Below are positions 11,567 to 20,427 of a stretch of 64,000 nt of DNA, in pieces. Under the pieces are notes generated by a model, which was not told the DNA's origin, searched no databases, and saw nothing but the letters and a program-made list of their open reading frames with translations. Source of the DNA: Acidimicrobiales bacterium (lineage in GTDB: Bacteria > Actinomycetota > Acidimicrobiia > Acidimicrobiales > RAAP-2); contig JANXWA010000006.1 in NCBI GenBank assembly GCA_025351385.1, forward strand, positions 1 through 64,000. Reading direction: 5' to 3'. The translations under genes were made by a program, and so were the position numbers. Positions within the stretch are counted from its first letter, which is position 1; every line of letters begins with the position of its first letter.

Positions 11567-11572
11567 TAGATT
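11567..11572 (+). promoter_or_regulatory. -10 element of putative leaderless ndk promoter
   Basis: TAGATT, eight bases before the ndk GTG, with no Shine-Dalgarno sequence in between. Confidence 0.5.
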
Positions 11573-11580
11573 GGCTCGTC

Positions 11581-11991
11581 GTGGATAGAACTCTCGTCAT
11601 CGTGAAGCCTGATGGTGTCGAGCGACGGCTCATCGGTGAGATCGTCGGGCGCCTTGAGGCCAAGGGACTTCACGTCGTCGCCGCCGAATTTCGCACCATC
11701 GACGCGGTGACCGCCGAGCGACACTACGCCGAGCACGCGGGCCAGTCCTTCTACATCGGCCTCGTCGCGTTCATCACCCGCGGCCCTTCGTTCGTGATGG
11801 TCGTCGAGGGTCCGACCGAGACCTGGAAGGTCGTTCGCGGCCTCATCGGCGCAACGAACCCGCTGGAGGCGGCGCCCGGAACGATACGCGGCGACCTCGC
11901 TTCGGACCTGCGAGAGAATCTCGTTCACGGATCGGACTCGTCGGAATCGGCTGCGCGAGAGATCGCAAACTTCTTTCCAAGTCTGGCTTAG
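11581..11991 (+). CDS. ndk: Nucleoside-diphosphate kinase
   Basis: 136-residue enzyme that balances NTP pools by phosphate transfer through a phosphohistidine. The active-site His is H116 in NLVHGSDS. The family opening [19 protein letters not shown] begins at residue 3, fixing the start at GTG 11581; an upstream in-frame ATG at 11557 overlaps the folC end and adds eight unconserved residues. A TAGATT -10 hexamer lies eight bases before the start. Confidence 0.97.
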   Translation: MDRTLVIVKPDGVERRLIGEIVGRLEAKGLHVVAAEFRTIDAVTAERHYAEHAGQSFYIGLVAFITRGPSFVMVVEGPTETWKVVRGLIGATNPLEAAPGTIRGDLASDLRENLVHGSDSSESAAREIANFFPSLA

Positions 11992-12024
11992 ACCCACTAC
12001 TGGCCGCGAGAGGCGATCTTGCCC

Positions 12025-12063
12025 TAGCCTTGTCCTTGGAAGAGGGCCTGCGTCGGAGCCCTC
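12025..12063 (+). promoter_or_regulatory. mreB promoter -10 and 5' leader hairpin
   Basis: TAGCCT (12025-12030) is a likely -10. About a dozen bases later GAGGGC (12042-12047) pairs with GCCCTC (12058-12063), a 6-bp hairpin in the leader just upstream of the AAAGGG ribosome binding site of mreB. Confidence 0.4.
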
Positions 12064-12077
12064 GTTAAAGGGTCCCT

Positions 12078-13109
12078 ATGGTTGACAGTCGATTTTCTCT
12101 CTTGGGTCGCGACATGGCGGTCGACCTCGGCACCGCCAACACGCTCGTCTACGTCCGGGGTCGTGGCATTGTCCTGAACGAGCCCTCGGTCGTCGCCGTT
12201 GACGTGAAGGACGGCAAGCCCCTCGCCGTCGGCGCCGAGGCCAAGCGCATGATCGGACGCACCCCGAGCAACATTCAGGCGATCCGACCCCTCAAGGACG
12301 GCGTCATCGCCGACTTCGAGATATGCGAGAAGATGCTCCGCTACTTCATCCACCGCGTGCACCAGCGCCGCTTCGCGAAGCCCCGCATGGTGATCTGCGT
12401 CCCGTCGGGTATCACTGGCGTGGAGCAGCGCGCCGTCATGGAGGCGGCCGAGTTCGCCGGAGCGCGCAAGGCCTACATCATCGAAGAGCCGATGGCCGCG
12501 GCCATCGGCGCGGGACTGCCCATCCACGAGCCGACCGGCAACATGGTCGTCGACATCGGCGGCGGCACGACGGAGGTCGCCGTCATCTCGCTCGGCGGCA
12601 TCGTGACGAGCCAGTCGATCCGCGTCGGCGGCGACGAGTTGGATGAGGCGCTCATTGCCTACGTCAAGAAGGAGTTCCAGCTAGCCCTCGGTGAGCGCAC
12701 CGCCGAGGAGATCAAGATCCAACTCGGCTCGGCCTACCCCCTCGAGGAGGAGCTGCGCGCCGAGATCCGCGGCCGCGACCTCGTGACCGGTCTGCCCAAG
12801 ACCGTCATCATCTCCACCGAGCAGATCCGCAAGGCCATGGAAGAGCCCGTGCAGGCCATCGTGGACGCCGTCAAGGTGACCCTCGACCGCACGCCGCCGG
12901 AGCTGTCATCAGACCTGATGGAGCAGGGAATCGTCCTGACCGGGGGCGGCGCGCTGCTGGCGGGGATTGCCGCACGTCTCGAGTACGAGACCAACATGCC
13001 GATCATCGTGGCCAATGACCCGCTGAACTGCGTGGCCCTGGGCAGCGGCATGTGCCTCGAAGAGCTCGACGTCTTCGCGCGCATGTTGAAGACCAGTCCT
13101 TCGCGCTAA
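12078..13109 (+). CDS. mreB: Rod shape-determining protein MreB
   Basis: 343-residue bacterial actin that polymerises under the membrane and positions the elongation machinery. The phosphate-1 loop is DLGTANT at 16-22 and the phosphate-2 loop is the [11 protein letters not shown] segment near residues 157-167. Its adenosine-binding loop [10 protein letters not shown] is near 288-297. ATG start with AAAGGG upstream. It leads mreB-mreC-mreD-PBP2, so the cell is probably rod-shaped with lateral wall growth, unlike polar-growing actinobacteria that lack MreB. Confidence 0.97.
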   Translation: MVDSRFSLLGRDMAVDLGTANTLVYVRGRGIVLNEPSVVAVDVKDGKPLAVGAEAKRMIGRTPSNIQAIRPLKDGVIADFEICEKMLRYFIHRVHQRRFAKPRMVICVPSGITGVEQRAVMEAAEFAGARKAYIIEEPMAAAIGAGLPIHEPTGNMVVDIGGGTTEVAVISLGGIVTSQSIRVGGDELDEALIAYVKKEFQLALGERTAEEIKIQLGSAYPLEEELRAEIRGRDLVTGLPKTVIISTEQIRKAMEEPVQAIVDAVKVTLDRTPPELSSDLMEQGIVLTGGGALLAGIAARLEYETNMPIIVANDPLNCVALGSGMCLEELDVFARMLKTSPSR

Positions 13110-13112
13110 CCC

Positions 13113-13931
13113 GTGGCGAGCGACCGGACTCGGCGTCGAACGTGGACCGCCGCCGCGGTTCTCACCGCCTTGCTCACCGTCTTGTACCTCAGCGGCGGCG
13201 TCGTCTCGGGACTTCGCAGCGCGGCCAACCTCGTGGTCGCTCCCTTCAGCTGGACGGTGAACGCCGTCGCCCGCCCCCTTGGCCACATGCTGGCCGGTGC
13301 CGTCAACTACTCCGACGTCGTTGCCCAGAACCAGCGTCTGCGCTACCAGTTGGGCCAGTCTGAGCTTCACGCCAACGAGGGTTGGGGACTCTACCGCCAA
13401 CTCCAGCAGATCACCTCACAGCTCGACGTGCCCTTCGTCGGCTCGCTGCCCACCGTCGCCGCTCAGGTGACGTCCCTCTCGCCGACCAACTTCGCCGCCA
13501 CCGTCGACATCTCCAAGGGCCGCGACAACGGCGTGCTCGTCGGGATGCCGGTTGTGGCCAACGGGGGACTGGTCGGCATCGTGATCGCGACCACGCCGCG
13601 CGGGGCGACGGTGCAACTGGTCACCGACGTCAACTCCTCGGTCGGCGTGACGTTCGGCAACGGCCACCAGTCGATCGTCATCACTGGACGCGGCGTGGAC
13701 AACGGCCTCGGGGCGACTGCGGTGCCTCTGGGCACCTCGATCAAACCGGGCACCGTGCTCTCGACCGACGGTTTGAGCGGCGGCCTCTATCCGCCGGGTC
13801 TGCCCGTAGCGACGGTGGCCAACGTGAGCCTCACGCCCGGGGCCGCGACCTACAACCTCTTGTTGCACCCCACGGCCGACCTACGCCGACTGACCTACCT
13901 CGACGTGGTGCTCTGGGAGCCCTCCTCGTGA
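13113..13931 (+). CDS. mreC: Rod shape-determining protein MreC
   Basis: 272-residue bitopic protein linking MreB filaments to periplasmic wall synthases. It has a short basic N-terminus, one membrane helix at about 11-30, a helical coiled-coil-like stretch at about 70-100 and a beta-rich C-terminal domain. That domain contains the family motifs SKGRDNGVLVGMPVV and GLVGIV. GTG start three bases after the mreB stop; its stop overlaps the mreD start. Confidence 0.93.
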   Translation: MASDRTRRRTWTAAAVLTALLTVLYLSGGVVSGLRSAANLVVAPFSWTVNAVARPLGHMLAGAVNYSDVVAQNQRLRYQLGQSELHANEGWGLYRQLQQITSQLDVPFVGSLPTVAAQVTSLSPTNFAATVDISKGRDNGVLVGMPVVANGGLVGIVIATTPRGATVQLVTDVNSSVGVTFGNGHQSIVITGRGVDNGLGATAVPLGTSIKPGTVLSTDGLSGGLYPPGLPVATVANVSLTPGAATYNLLLHPTADLRRLTYLDVVLWEPSS

Positions 13932-14440
13932 GTCGGGCGCTCGTCCCGGTGACGGTCGTCAGCCTGGTCATCGTTGCGTTGCAGCTGTCGATACTCTCGA
14001 CGCTGCGATTCTCGGGGGTCGTGGTGATGTTGGTGTGGCTGTGGCCGTTTGCCATGGGCCTCGCCGGATTCACCGTCCTATCGATGTGGAGCGCCTTCGT
14101 GACCGGTGTCTTCTTCGACACGCATGCCTCGACTCCTTTCGGACTGACCGCTCTGGTCGGCGTGGTCCTCGCCTACGGGGCGTCGCGCCTGGGCAAGGAG
14201 GGGGTCGGCGACCTCGACTCGGCCGCCTGGTGGGTCACGCCCGTGCTCGCCGCCGGCGGGGGGTTGGTGGCGCCCCTGCTCTACACGGTGGGCGGCTTCC
14301 TCACGCTCCACTTCTCGCTCTGGCGGGGCGGCACGCTGGCGATGATGGCCGTCAACGCCGTTGCCTTCCTCGTCCTGGCCCGCCCGGTCTCGCGCGTCGC
14401 CCGACTGGTCGGCAACGTCGGCGCGCGGGTCCGGCGATGA
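13928..14440 (+). CDS. mreD: Rod shape-determining protein MreD
   Basis: 170-residue membrane protein of about five helices. The call rests on size, hydrophobicity and position between mreC and the elongation PBP; MreD sequences are poorly conserved. The FFDTHASTPFGLTAL loop matches the MreD pattern of a short polar loop with D and a small-residue helix. The GTG start overlaps the mreC stop and its stop overlaps the next ATG (ATGA), indicating tight coupling. Confidence 0.85.
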   Translation: MSRALVPVTVVSLVIVALQLSILSTLRFSGVVVMLVWLWPFAMGLAGFTVLSMWSAFVTGVFFDTHASTPFGLTALVGVVLAYGASRLGKEGVGDLDSAAWWVTPVLAAGGGLVAPLLYTVGGFLTLHFSLWRGGTLAMMAVNAVAFLVLARPVSRVARLVGNVGARVRR

Positions 14441-16560
14441 AGGGATCGTGGCGCGACCGGCCGAGCGGATCCTGGTTCTCGCGCCTGTGGCGCCCGTGGG
14501 TCTCGATCCATCCGTTCCGCGGTCGTGGTCGCTCGATCAACGAGCCCAAGCCGGTCGGCATTCGCGACCTCGTCGCGGCGCCGGGCGAGGTCCAGTCGAG
14601 GCCCGAGCGACGCTGGCTGGTCATCGGAGGATTCTTCTTGCTGTTGTTCGTGCTGCTGATCGGACGGCTGTTCGTGCTGCAGATCCTCGACTACAAGGCC
14701 TCGGTCGCCGCGGTGAACTCCAACTCGCTTCGTGCCACGACGATCCCGGCGTCGCGCGGAGTCATCCTGGACCGGGCGGGCCACTCCCTGGTGGCGAACG
14801 TGACGACCGTGGAGATCCGCCTGTCGCGGGCCGAAGCTGGGAACTTCCCGACGATCAAGGGGGCGCTGGCGTCGTTGACGGGCCTCAGCGTCCGTCAGAT
14901 CAACGCCGACCTCAACAACGTCCAGTACGACCCCTACCAACCGGCGCCGATCATGCAGAACGCGCCCGCACGGGTCGTCGAGTTCATCAAGCTGCACCCG
15001 GCGGAGTTCCCGGGAGTGTCGGTCCTGAACGTCGCAACCCGCTCCTACCCGAACGGCGGCAACGTCGGTGCGCAGGTCCTCGGCTACGTCGGGCCGATCA
15101 CCGGCAGTGAGATCACCGCCAACCCCAACGCCGGCTACCAGACCGACTCCACGATTGGCAAGACCGGGATCGAGTCCTTCTACGAGCACTACCTGCGCGG
15201 CCACGACGGTACGAGCACCCTCGAGGTCGACACCCACGGCAACGTCATTGGGACCGTCAACACGACCCAGCCGAAGGTCGGCCAATCGGTCGTGTTGAAC
15301 ATCGACCAGGGACTGCAGAAGGCCCTCGACGGCTACCTGGCCAGCGACATCAAGACGGTGCGCACGATCCCCGACCCGCGATCGGGCAAGCTCCCGCCCG
15401 CACCCAACGGCGCCGCGGTCGTGCTCGACCCCAATACCGGGGCGGTCCTTGCGATGTCGAGCTACCCGTCCTACGACCTGTCGTCATTCGTGAACGGACT
15501 GACGACGAAGCTCTTCCACCAGCTACTGAACGAGGGAGCCTTCAACAACTTCGCGATCCAGGGCCTCTACACCCCGGGCAGCACCTTCAAGATGATCTCG
15601 GCAACGGCCCAACTCCAGACCGGCATCCTCTCGGCGAGCGCCTTCATCAATGACACCGGCAAGTTCACCGTGCCCGGCGCGACCTCGCAGTGCGGCGCCG
15701 GCTGCGTCTTCCACGACGACGAGGCCTCGGGCGCCGGACTGGTCAACCTGCCGCTCGCCCTCACCAAGTCCTCGGACTACTACTTCTACAACCTGGGCTA
15801 CCTGTTCTGGTCCCAGACCAACAAGTACGGCGAGACACCGATCCAGAACGTGGCCCACGAGTACGGGCTCGACCAGTACACCAACATCGACCTGCCAAAC
15901 GAGGGTCAGGGCCGCGTCGACTCGCCCAAGGTGCGTCTCGCCCTGTTCGCGGCGGCTCCGAAGGCCTTCCCCCACTACCAGTGGTACACGGGTGACAACA
16001 TCGAGATGGCCTTCGGCCAGGGGTCGACCGCCATCACGCCACTCGAACTGGCCAACGCCTACGCCACGTTCGCCAATGGCGGTACCCGCTACGAGCCCGA
16101 GGTCGCCGCAGCCATCGTCGACGCCCACGGCAAGACAACGCTGCGCTACGGCCCGAGGATCCTCGGCCACGTGAGCCTGCCGTCGCGAGTGCGAAACCCG
16201 ATCCTGCAGGGACTGCTCGGCGTCGTGAACAGCCCCCAGGGCACGGCCTACGGAACGTTCCACAGCATCGTCAACTTCTCCCTGGCGAGCTTCCCGATCG
16301 CCGGCAAGACCGGAACCGCGAGCAACCAGCACGGACTTGAGCCGAACTCGTGGTTCGTGGGCTTCGGCCCGGTGGACCATCCCAAGTACGTGGTGCTCTG
16401 CGTGGTCGGACAGGGCGGATACGGCGCCGACGCCGCGGCCCCGGTGGTGGCCGAGACGTTCAACTACCTGGTCGCGCACCCCATCAAGCCGGTGCGATTG
16501 AAGGCACAGCTCACGACGCCCGTGACGACGTCCTCGACGACGACCACCGGCGCCGGCTAA
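14437..16560 (+). CDS. mrdA: Elongation-specific penicillin-binding protein 2
   Basis: 707-residue class B PBP, a transpeptidase that cross-links peptidoglycan during elongation. It has a cytoplasmic basic N-terminus, a membrane helix at about 66-87, a pedestal domain from about 95, and the transpeptidase domain with catalytic S382 in STFK, an SSDYYF motif in the SxN position and K624-T-G. The C-terminus is a Thr/Ser-rich tail. Compared with MrdA/PBP2 of other phyla the N-terminal cytoplasmic segment is longer. It overlaps mreD by four bases. No rodA follows, although rodA usually accompanies this gene. Confidence 0.93.
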   Translation: MKGSWRDRPSGSWFSRLWRPWVSIHPFRGRGRSINEPKPVGIRDLVAAPGEVQSRPERRWLVIGGFFLLLFVLLIGRLFVLQILDYKASVAAVNSNSLRATTIPASRGVILDRAGHSLVANVTTVEIRLSRAEAGNFPTIKGALASLTGLSVRQINADLNNVQYDPYQPAPIMQNAPARVVEFIKLHPAEFPGVSVLNVATRSYPNGGNVGAQVLGYVGPITGSEITANPNAGYQTDSTIGKTGIESFYEHYLRGHDGTSTLEVDTHGNVIGTVNTTQPKVGQSVVLNIDQGLQKALDGYLASDIKTVRTIPDPRSGKLPPAPNGAAVVLDPNTGAVLAMSSYPSYDLSSFVNGLTTKLFHQLLNEGAFNNFAIQGLYTPGSTFKMISATAQLQTGILSASAFINDTGKFTVPGATSQCGAGCVFHDDEASGAGLVNLPLALTKSSDYYFYNLGYLFWSQTNKYGETPIQNVAHEYGLDQYTNIDLPNEGQGRVDSPKVRLALFAAAPKAFPHYQWYTGDNIEMAFGQGSTAITPLELANAYATFANGGTRYEPEVAAAIVDAHGKTTLRYGPRILGHVSLPSRVRNPILQGLLGVVNSPQGTAYGTFHSIVNFSLASFPIAGKTGTASNQHGLEPNSWFVGFGPVDHPKYVVLCVVGQGGYGADAAAPVVAETFNYLVAHPIKPVRLKAQLTTPVTTSSTTTTGAG

Positions 16561-16718
16561 CTCCGCGAGCGAGTTCGTCACTTCGGTCATCAACGCTCAT
16601 CGGTCGCGTCCGGCGTCAGCCAATTTGACTTTCGGCCCTACCGATCGCGGATGGCGGTGCGTGTCATGGGCCGAAGATGGGAGAGTCCGCTCGCCAGCCC
16701 GGCCGAAGAAGAGGCTCT

Positions 16719-17489
16719 ATGACAACGTTGACCGACGACATCAAGGACAGTCCCAGCGTCCCCATCCGACCGGCGGCACGCATGGTCGCCGGCGTCAAGG
16801 TCTTCGGCAAGGGCGAAACCGAGGTGCTGGCCCTCAATGGCGTCGACGCCCAGTTCGCCGCTGGCCAGTTCACGGCCGTCATGGGGCCGTCCGGTTCGGG
16901 CAAGTCGACGATGCTGCACTGCCTGGCCGGGCTGGACCGGTTGACGTCGGGCCAGGTGCTCATCGGCGACATCGACCTGCAGTCGCTTAGCGACAAGGAA
17001 ATGACGATCATGCGTCGAGAGCACATCGGCTTCGTCTTCCAGGCCTTCAACCTCGTCCCCACGCTGACCGCCGGGGAGAACATCGTCCTGCCCCTCACGC
17101 TCGGGGGGCGCAAGCCCGATCGCGAGTGGGTCGAAGGGCTGGCTCGGGCGCTGGGCGTTGAACATCGCCTCGCCCATCGGCCCTCCGAGCTCTCCGGGGG
17201 CCAGCAGCAGCGAGTCTCGATGGTGCGCGCGCTCGTGACCCGACCCGACCTGCTGTTCGCCGACGAGCCGACCGGGAACCTCGACTCGAAAGCGGCCAAC
17301 GAGCTTCTTGTGCAGATCCGTGGCGCAGTGGACGACTACAACCAGAGCGTTGTCATGGTGACCCACGACGCGCGGGCGGCGAGCTTCGCCGACCGCGTGC
17401 TCTTCCTGGTCGACGGATCGGTCGTCCGAGAGCTCAACTATCCCACGACCGATTCGATCCTGGACGCCATCCGCGAACTCGAGGAGTAG
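16719..17489 (+). CDS. ABC transporter ATP-binding protein (MacB/LolD type)
   Basis: 256-residue ATPase. Walker A is GPSGSGKST at 56-64, the Q-loop FQAFNLVPTLT, the signature LSGGQQQ at 158-164, Walker B LLFADE with the D-loop GNLDS, and the switch His in VTHD. These match the MacB/FtsE/LolD class that works with FtsX-type permeases as a mechanotransmission exporter. ATG 16719 has AGAGG close upstream; an ATG at 16677 adds 14 unconserved residues. The stop lies two bases before the permease gene. Confidence 0.93.
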   Translation: MTTLTDDIKDSPSVPIRPAARMVAGVKVFGKGETEVLALNGVDAQFAAGQFTAVMGPSGSGKSTMLHCLAGLDRLTSGQVLIGDIDLQSLSDKEMTIMRREHIGFVFQAFNLVPTLTAGENIVLPLTLGGRKPDREWVEGLARALGVEHRLAHRPSELSGGQQQRVSMVRALVTRPDLLFADEPTGNLDSKAANELLVQIRGAVDDYNQSVVMVTHDARAASFADRVLFLVDGSVVRELNYPTTDSILDAIRELEE

Positions 17490-17491
17490 CC

Positions 17492-20050
17492 ATGTGGCGC
17501 ATCACGCTGAAGGGGGTCTTCGCGCACAAGCTGCGCTACGCCCTCACGGCGCTCGCGGTCATCCTGGGAGTCTCGTTCATGGCCGGGACGCTGGTCCTGA
17601 CCGACACCATCGGTCGCACGTTCGACGGGCTCTTCACCGACATCTACCACTCGACCGACGCCGTGGTGCGCGGCCAGCAGTCGTTCAATCCCTCCGGAGC
17701 CTTCATCGACCAACGCCCCCTGATCTCCGCCACCCTCGCCGCGAAGGTACGCGACGTGCCCGGCGTGCGCGCCGTCGGACTCGTGATCAGTGGCTACGCC
17801 CAACTCGTGGCCCGCGACGGCAAGCCCATTGGCAATCCCGCCAGCGGCCCGCCGACGATCGGTGAGGCGTGGGTCAACGAGCCCGCACTCAATCCACTGC
17901 GTTTGCTGGCGGGCGGTCACGCGCCGCGCGCCGCGAACGACGTCGTCATCGACAAACGATCGGCCAGCGTCGGACACTACGCCGTTGGCGACCGGGTCAC
18001 GGTCTTGAGCAAACTGGCGCCCGCCGCCTACGTCATTTCCGGCATCGCCACCTGGGGCAGCGTCGACAGCCCCCTGGGTGCCACCATCACGGTCTTCACG
18101 CCCGCCACCGCGGCTCGAGTGCTCGGAACTCCGGGGATGGTCAACGAGATCGACGTCGCGGGCGTGAGCGGCGTCGACCAGGACCAGCTTGTCGCACGCA
18201 TCGACGCTGCCCTTCGCGGCTCGCGCGTCGAGGTGGTGTCGGGCCTTAGCATCACCCAACAAGGCCAGAAGACGGTGCACGACGCCCTCGGCTTCTTCAA
18301 CACCTTCTTGCTGATCTTCGCGCTCATCGCCCTGTTCGTCGGGTCGTTCCTCATCTTCAACACCTTCACGATCATCGTCGCCCAACGGATCCGTGAGCTG
18401 GCACTCCTGCGCGCGGTGGGAGCGAGCCGCCGCCAGGTGACCGGTTCCGTGCTGGGCGAGGCACTCTGCATCGGACTGTTCGCCTCCGCCATTGGCCTCG
18501 CGGTGGGCGTCGGGCTGGCGGCCGGCCTGAAGGCCGGATTGAAGGCGCTAGGTATCGACATCCCGGCGTCGGGCCTCGTGGTCGCTCCGCGCACGATCGT
18601 GGTCGCGATCGCCGTCGGCACGCTCGTCACTATGGTGTCGGCCTTCCTGCCGGCCCGACGGGCCGCCCGCGTGCCGCCGGTCGCGGCGATGCAGGACGTC
18701 ATTGTCGAGCCGCAGAGCCCCTCGAGCACCCGCGCGCTGGTCGGCGTCCTGGTCGGTGTCGCGGGCGTCGCGGCGCTGCTGGTGGGGCTCTTCACCAAGG
18801 TCGCCGGCCGCATGGGCTTCGTGGGCGGCGGTGCGGCCGTAACCTTCTTGAGCATCGCCATACTCGGACCACTGATCGCGAGGCCGGTCAGCCGTCTCAT
18901 CGGCTCGCCGATGGCGTGGCGCAGTGTCACCGGCAAGCTGGCCCAGGAGAACGCCGTGCGCAATCCCGCGCGCACCTCGTCGACCGCGGCGGCCCTGATG
19001 ATCGGCGTGGCGCTCGTCACGTTGATGACGATTGTCGCCTCCTCGACGAAGGCGTCGATTAACACGATCATCGATTCGTCGATGAGGGCCGACTACGTCG
19101 TGAGCAGCGGTGACGTCACCGGCGTCACCGGAGGACTGAGCCCATCGCTGCAGCGTCAGCTCAGTCAGCTGCCCCAGGTCGCCACCGCCCTCGGCATTCG
19201 ATCGGGCATCGTGCAGATCAACGGCGCGACCACCACCGTCAAGGCGGCCAACCCCCGGGGAATCCTCGACCTGTTCAACATCGGTCTCGAGAAGGGCGAT
19301 GTCGCATCGATGGGACCTCACGACATCGCCGTCTCGAGCCAGGTCGCGACCGGCCGACACCTCTCGCTGGGCAGCACCGTGTCGGTCACCTTCTCCTCGA
19401 CCGGAAGGAGGCTGTTCACAGTCCGGGCCATCTATCGCACGCGCGAGGTCGCCGGTGACTACTTCTTGCCCCTGGCGGCGGCCCAGGCCAATTTCACCCA
19501 ACAGCTTGATGTGCAGGACTACGTGCAGCTGGCACCCGGAGTGTCGGCGACTGTGGGCCGACGGGCCATCGACGCGGTGCTCGCGTCCTATCCGACCGCG
19601 ACGCTGCTCGACCAGGCCCAGTACAAGCAACAGCAGTTCAAGCAGATCGACCAGGTACTCAACCTCGTCTACGGTCTGCTTGCCTTGGCGGTGCTGATCG
19701 CCCTCATCGGCATTGCGAACACCCTCGCCCTCTCGACGTACGAGAGGACCCGCGAGCTGGGTCTGCTGAGGGCGGTCGGAATGACGCGCGGACAGCTCCG
19801 CGCCTCAGTGCGCAAGGAGTCGCTCATCATCTCGCTTCTGGGTAGCGCAGAGGGACTGATCGTCGGGTCGCTCTTCGGCTGGGCGATGGTGCGCGCGCTC
19901 GGGTCCCAGGGGATAACCGAACTCGTGTTCCCGGTCGGCCAGCTACTGATCGTGGCGGCGCTGGCCGGCGTGGCGGGGATCGTCGCGGCGCTCGGCCCCG
20001 GGCGCCGGGCGGCCCGGATTGACGTGTTGCGGGCAATTGCCGCCGAGTGA
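17492..20050 (+). CDS. FtsX/MacB-like ABC transporter permease
   Basis: 852-residue membrane protein with two FtsX-type cores. It has an N-terminal helix (about 13-40), a MacB-like extracellular domain (about 45-250), and a first three-helix FtsX core (about 265-395) containing RIRELALLRAVGASRRQV. Further helices and a second extracellular domain (about 540-710) follow, then a second FtsX core (about 725-840) with TRELGLLRAVGMTRGQL. This duplicated layout is common in actinobacterial exporters of peptides, lipids or antibiotics. With the preceding ATPase it forms a complete exporter; cargo is unknown. Confidence 0.9.
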   Translation: MWRITLKGVFAHKLRYALTALAVILGVSFMAGTLVLTDTIGRTFDGLFTDIYHSTDAVVRGQQSFNPSGAFIDQRPLISATLAAKVRDVPGVRAVGLVISGYAQLVARDGKPIGNPASGPPTIGEAWVNEPALNPLRLLAGGHAPRAANDVVIDKRSASVGHYAVGDRVTVLSKLAPAAYVISGIATWGSVDSPLGATITVFTPATAARVLGTPGMVNEIDVAGVSGVDQDQLVARIDAALRGSRVEVVSGLSITQQGQKTVHDALGFFNTFLLIFALIALFVGSFLIFNTFTIIVAQRIRELALLRAVGASRRQVTGSVLGEALCIGLFASAIGLAVGVGLAAGLKAGLKALGIDIPASGLVVAPRTIVVAIAVGTLVTMVSAFLPARRAARVPPVAAMQDVIVEPQSPSSTRALVGVLVGVAGVAALLVGLFTKVAGRMGFVGGGAAVTFLSIAILGPLIARPVSRLIGSPMAWRSVTGKLAQENAVRNPARTSSTAAALMIGVALVTLMTIVASSTKASINTIIDSSMRADYVVSSGDVTGVTGGLSPSLQRQLSQLPQVATALGIRSGIVQINGATTTVKAANPRGILDLFNIGLEKGDVASMGPHDIAVSSQVATGRHLSLGSTVSVTFSSTGRRLFTVRAIYRTREVAGDYFLPLAAAQANFTQQLDVQDYVQLAPGVSATVGRRAIDAVLASYPTATLLDQAQYKQQQFKQIDQVLNLVYGLLALAVLIALIGIANTLALSTYERTRELGLLRAVGMTRGQLRASVRKESLIISLLGSAEGLIVGSLFGWAMVRALGSQGITELVFPVGQLLIVAALAGVAGIVAALGPGRRAARIDVLRAIAAE

Positions 20051-20135
20051 CCCGTTCGACCTACGGGCGCACGCGCCGGGACGCGCCGTCACCGGTCGGG
20101 GGGAGTGAATCGTCGGTCTAGGCCCGCGGCGCGAG

Positions 20136-20427
20136 TAGCCTTGGGTCCGTTGGGCGTTTCTGTGCAGACTGCGCAGTGCGCGAAAAGGACGCAGTCGCAG
20201 CGCAGTGCAGTCGCACTCCGCGGGCAGGCATTGAGGACACCACGTGGTACACGGCAGTGAAGTGACCCTATTTATCATCTGGATCGCCGCGCTCTTCTGC
20301 GTGGCCCGGCACGCCTTCGTTTCCCCCATCAACGCCGACGTCGCGACCGCCGTGTCGTGCCCGGCACCCATCAGAAGTAGTGCGGCGCACTACGCCCCCA
20401 CCCTCAAGAACTCAAGGAGTACCCGTC
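20136..20427 (+). promoter_or_regulatory. Promoter and long structured 5' leader of RNase E/G
   Basis: The stretch 20051-20427 holds no convincing gene. TAGCCT at 20136-20141 is a likely -10, leaving a leader of about 280 bases. GACTGCG (20167-20173) pairs with CGCAGTC (20190-20196); AGTGC (20204-20208) pairs with GCACT (20213-20217). The 9-mer GCGCAGTGC is repeated at 20171 and 20200. An A/T-rich patch CTATTTATCATCT (20268-20280) stands out in GC-rich surroundings and resembles an RNase E cleavage site. By analogy with E. coli rne this may be a self-regulating leader; that is inference. Confidence 0.45.
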
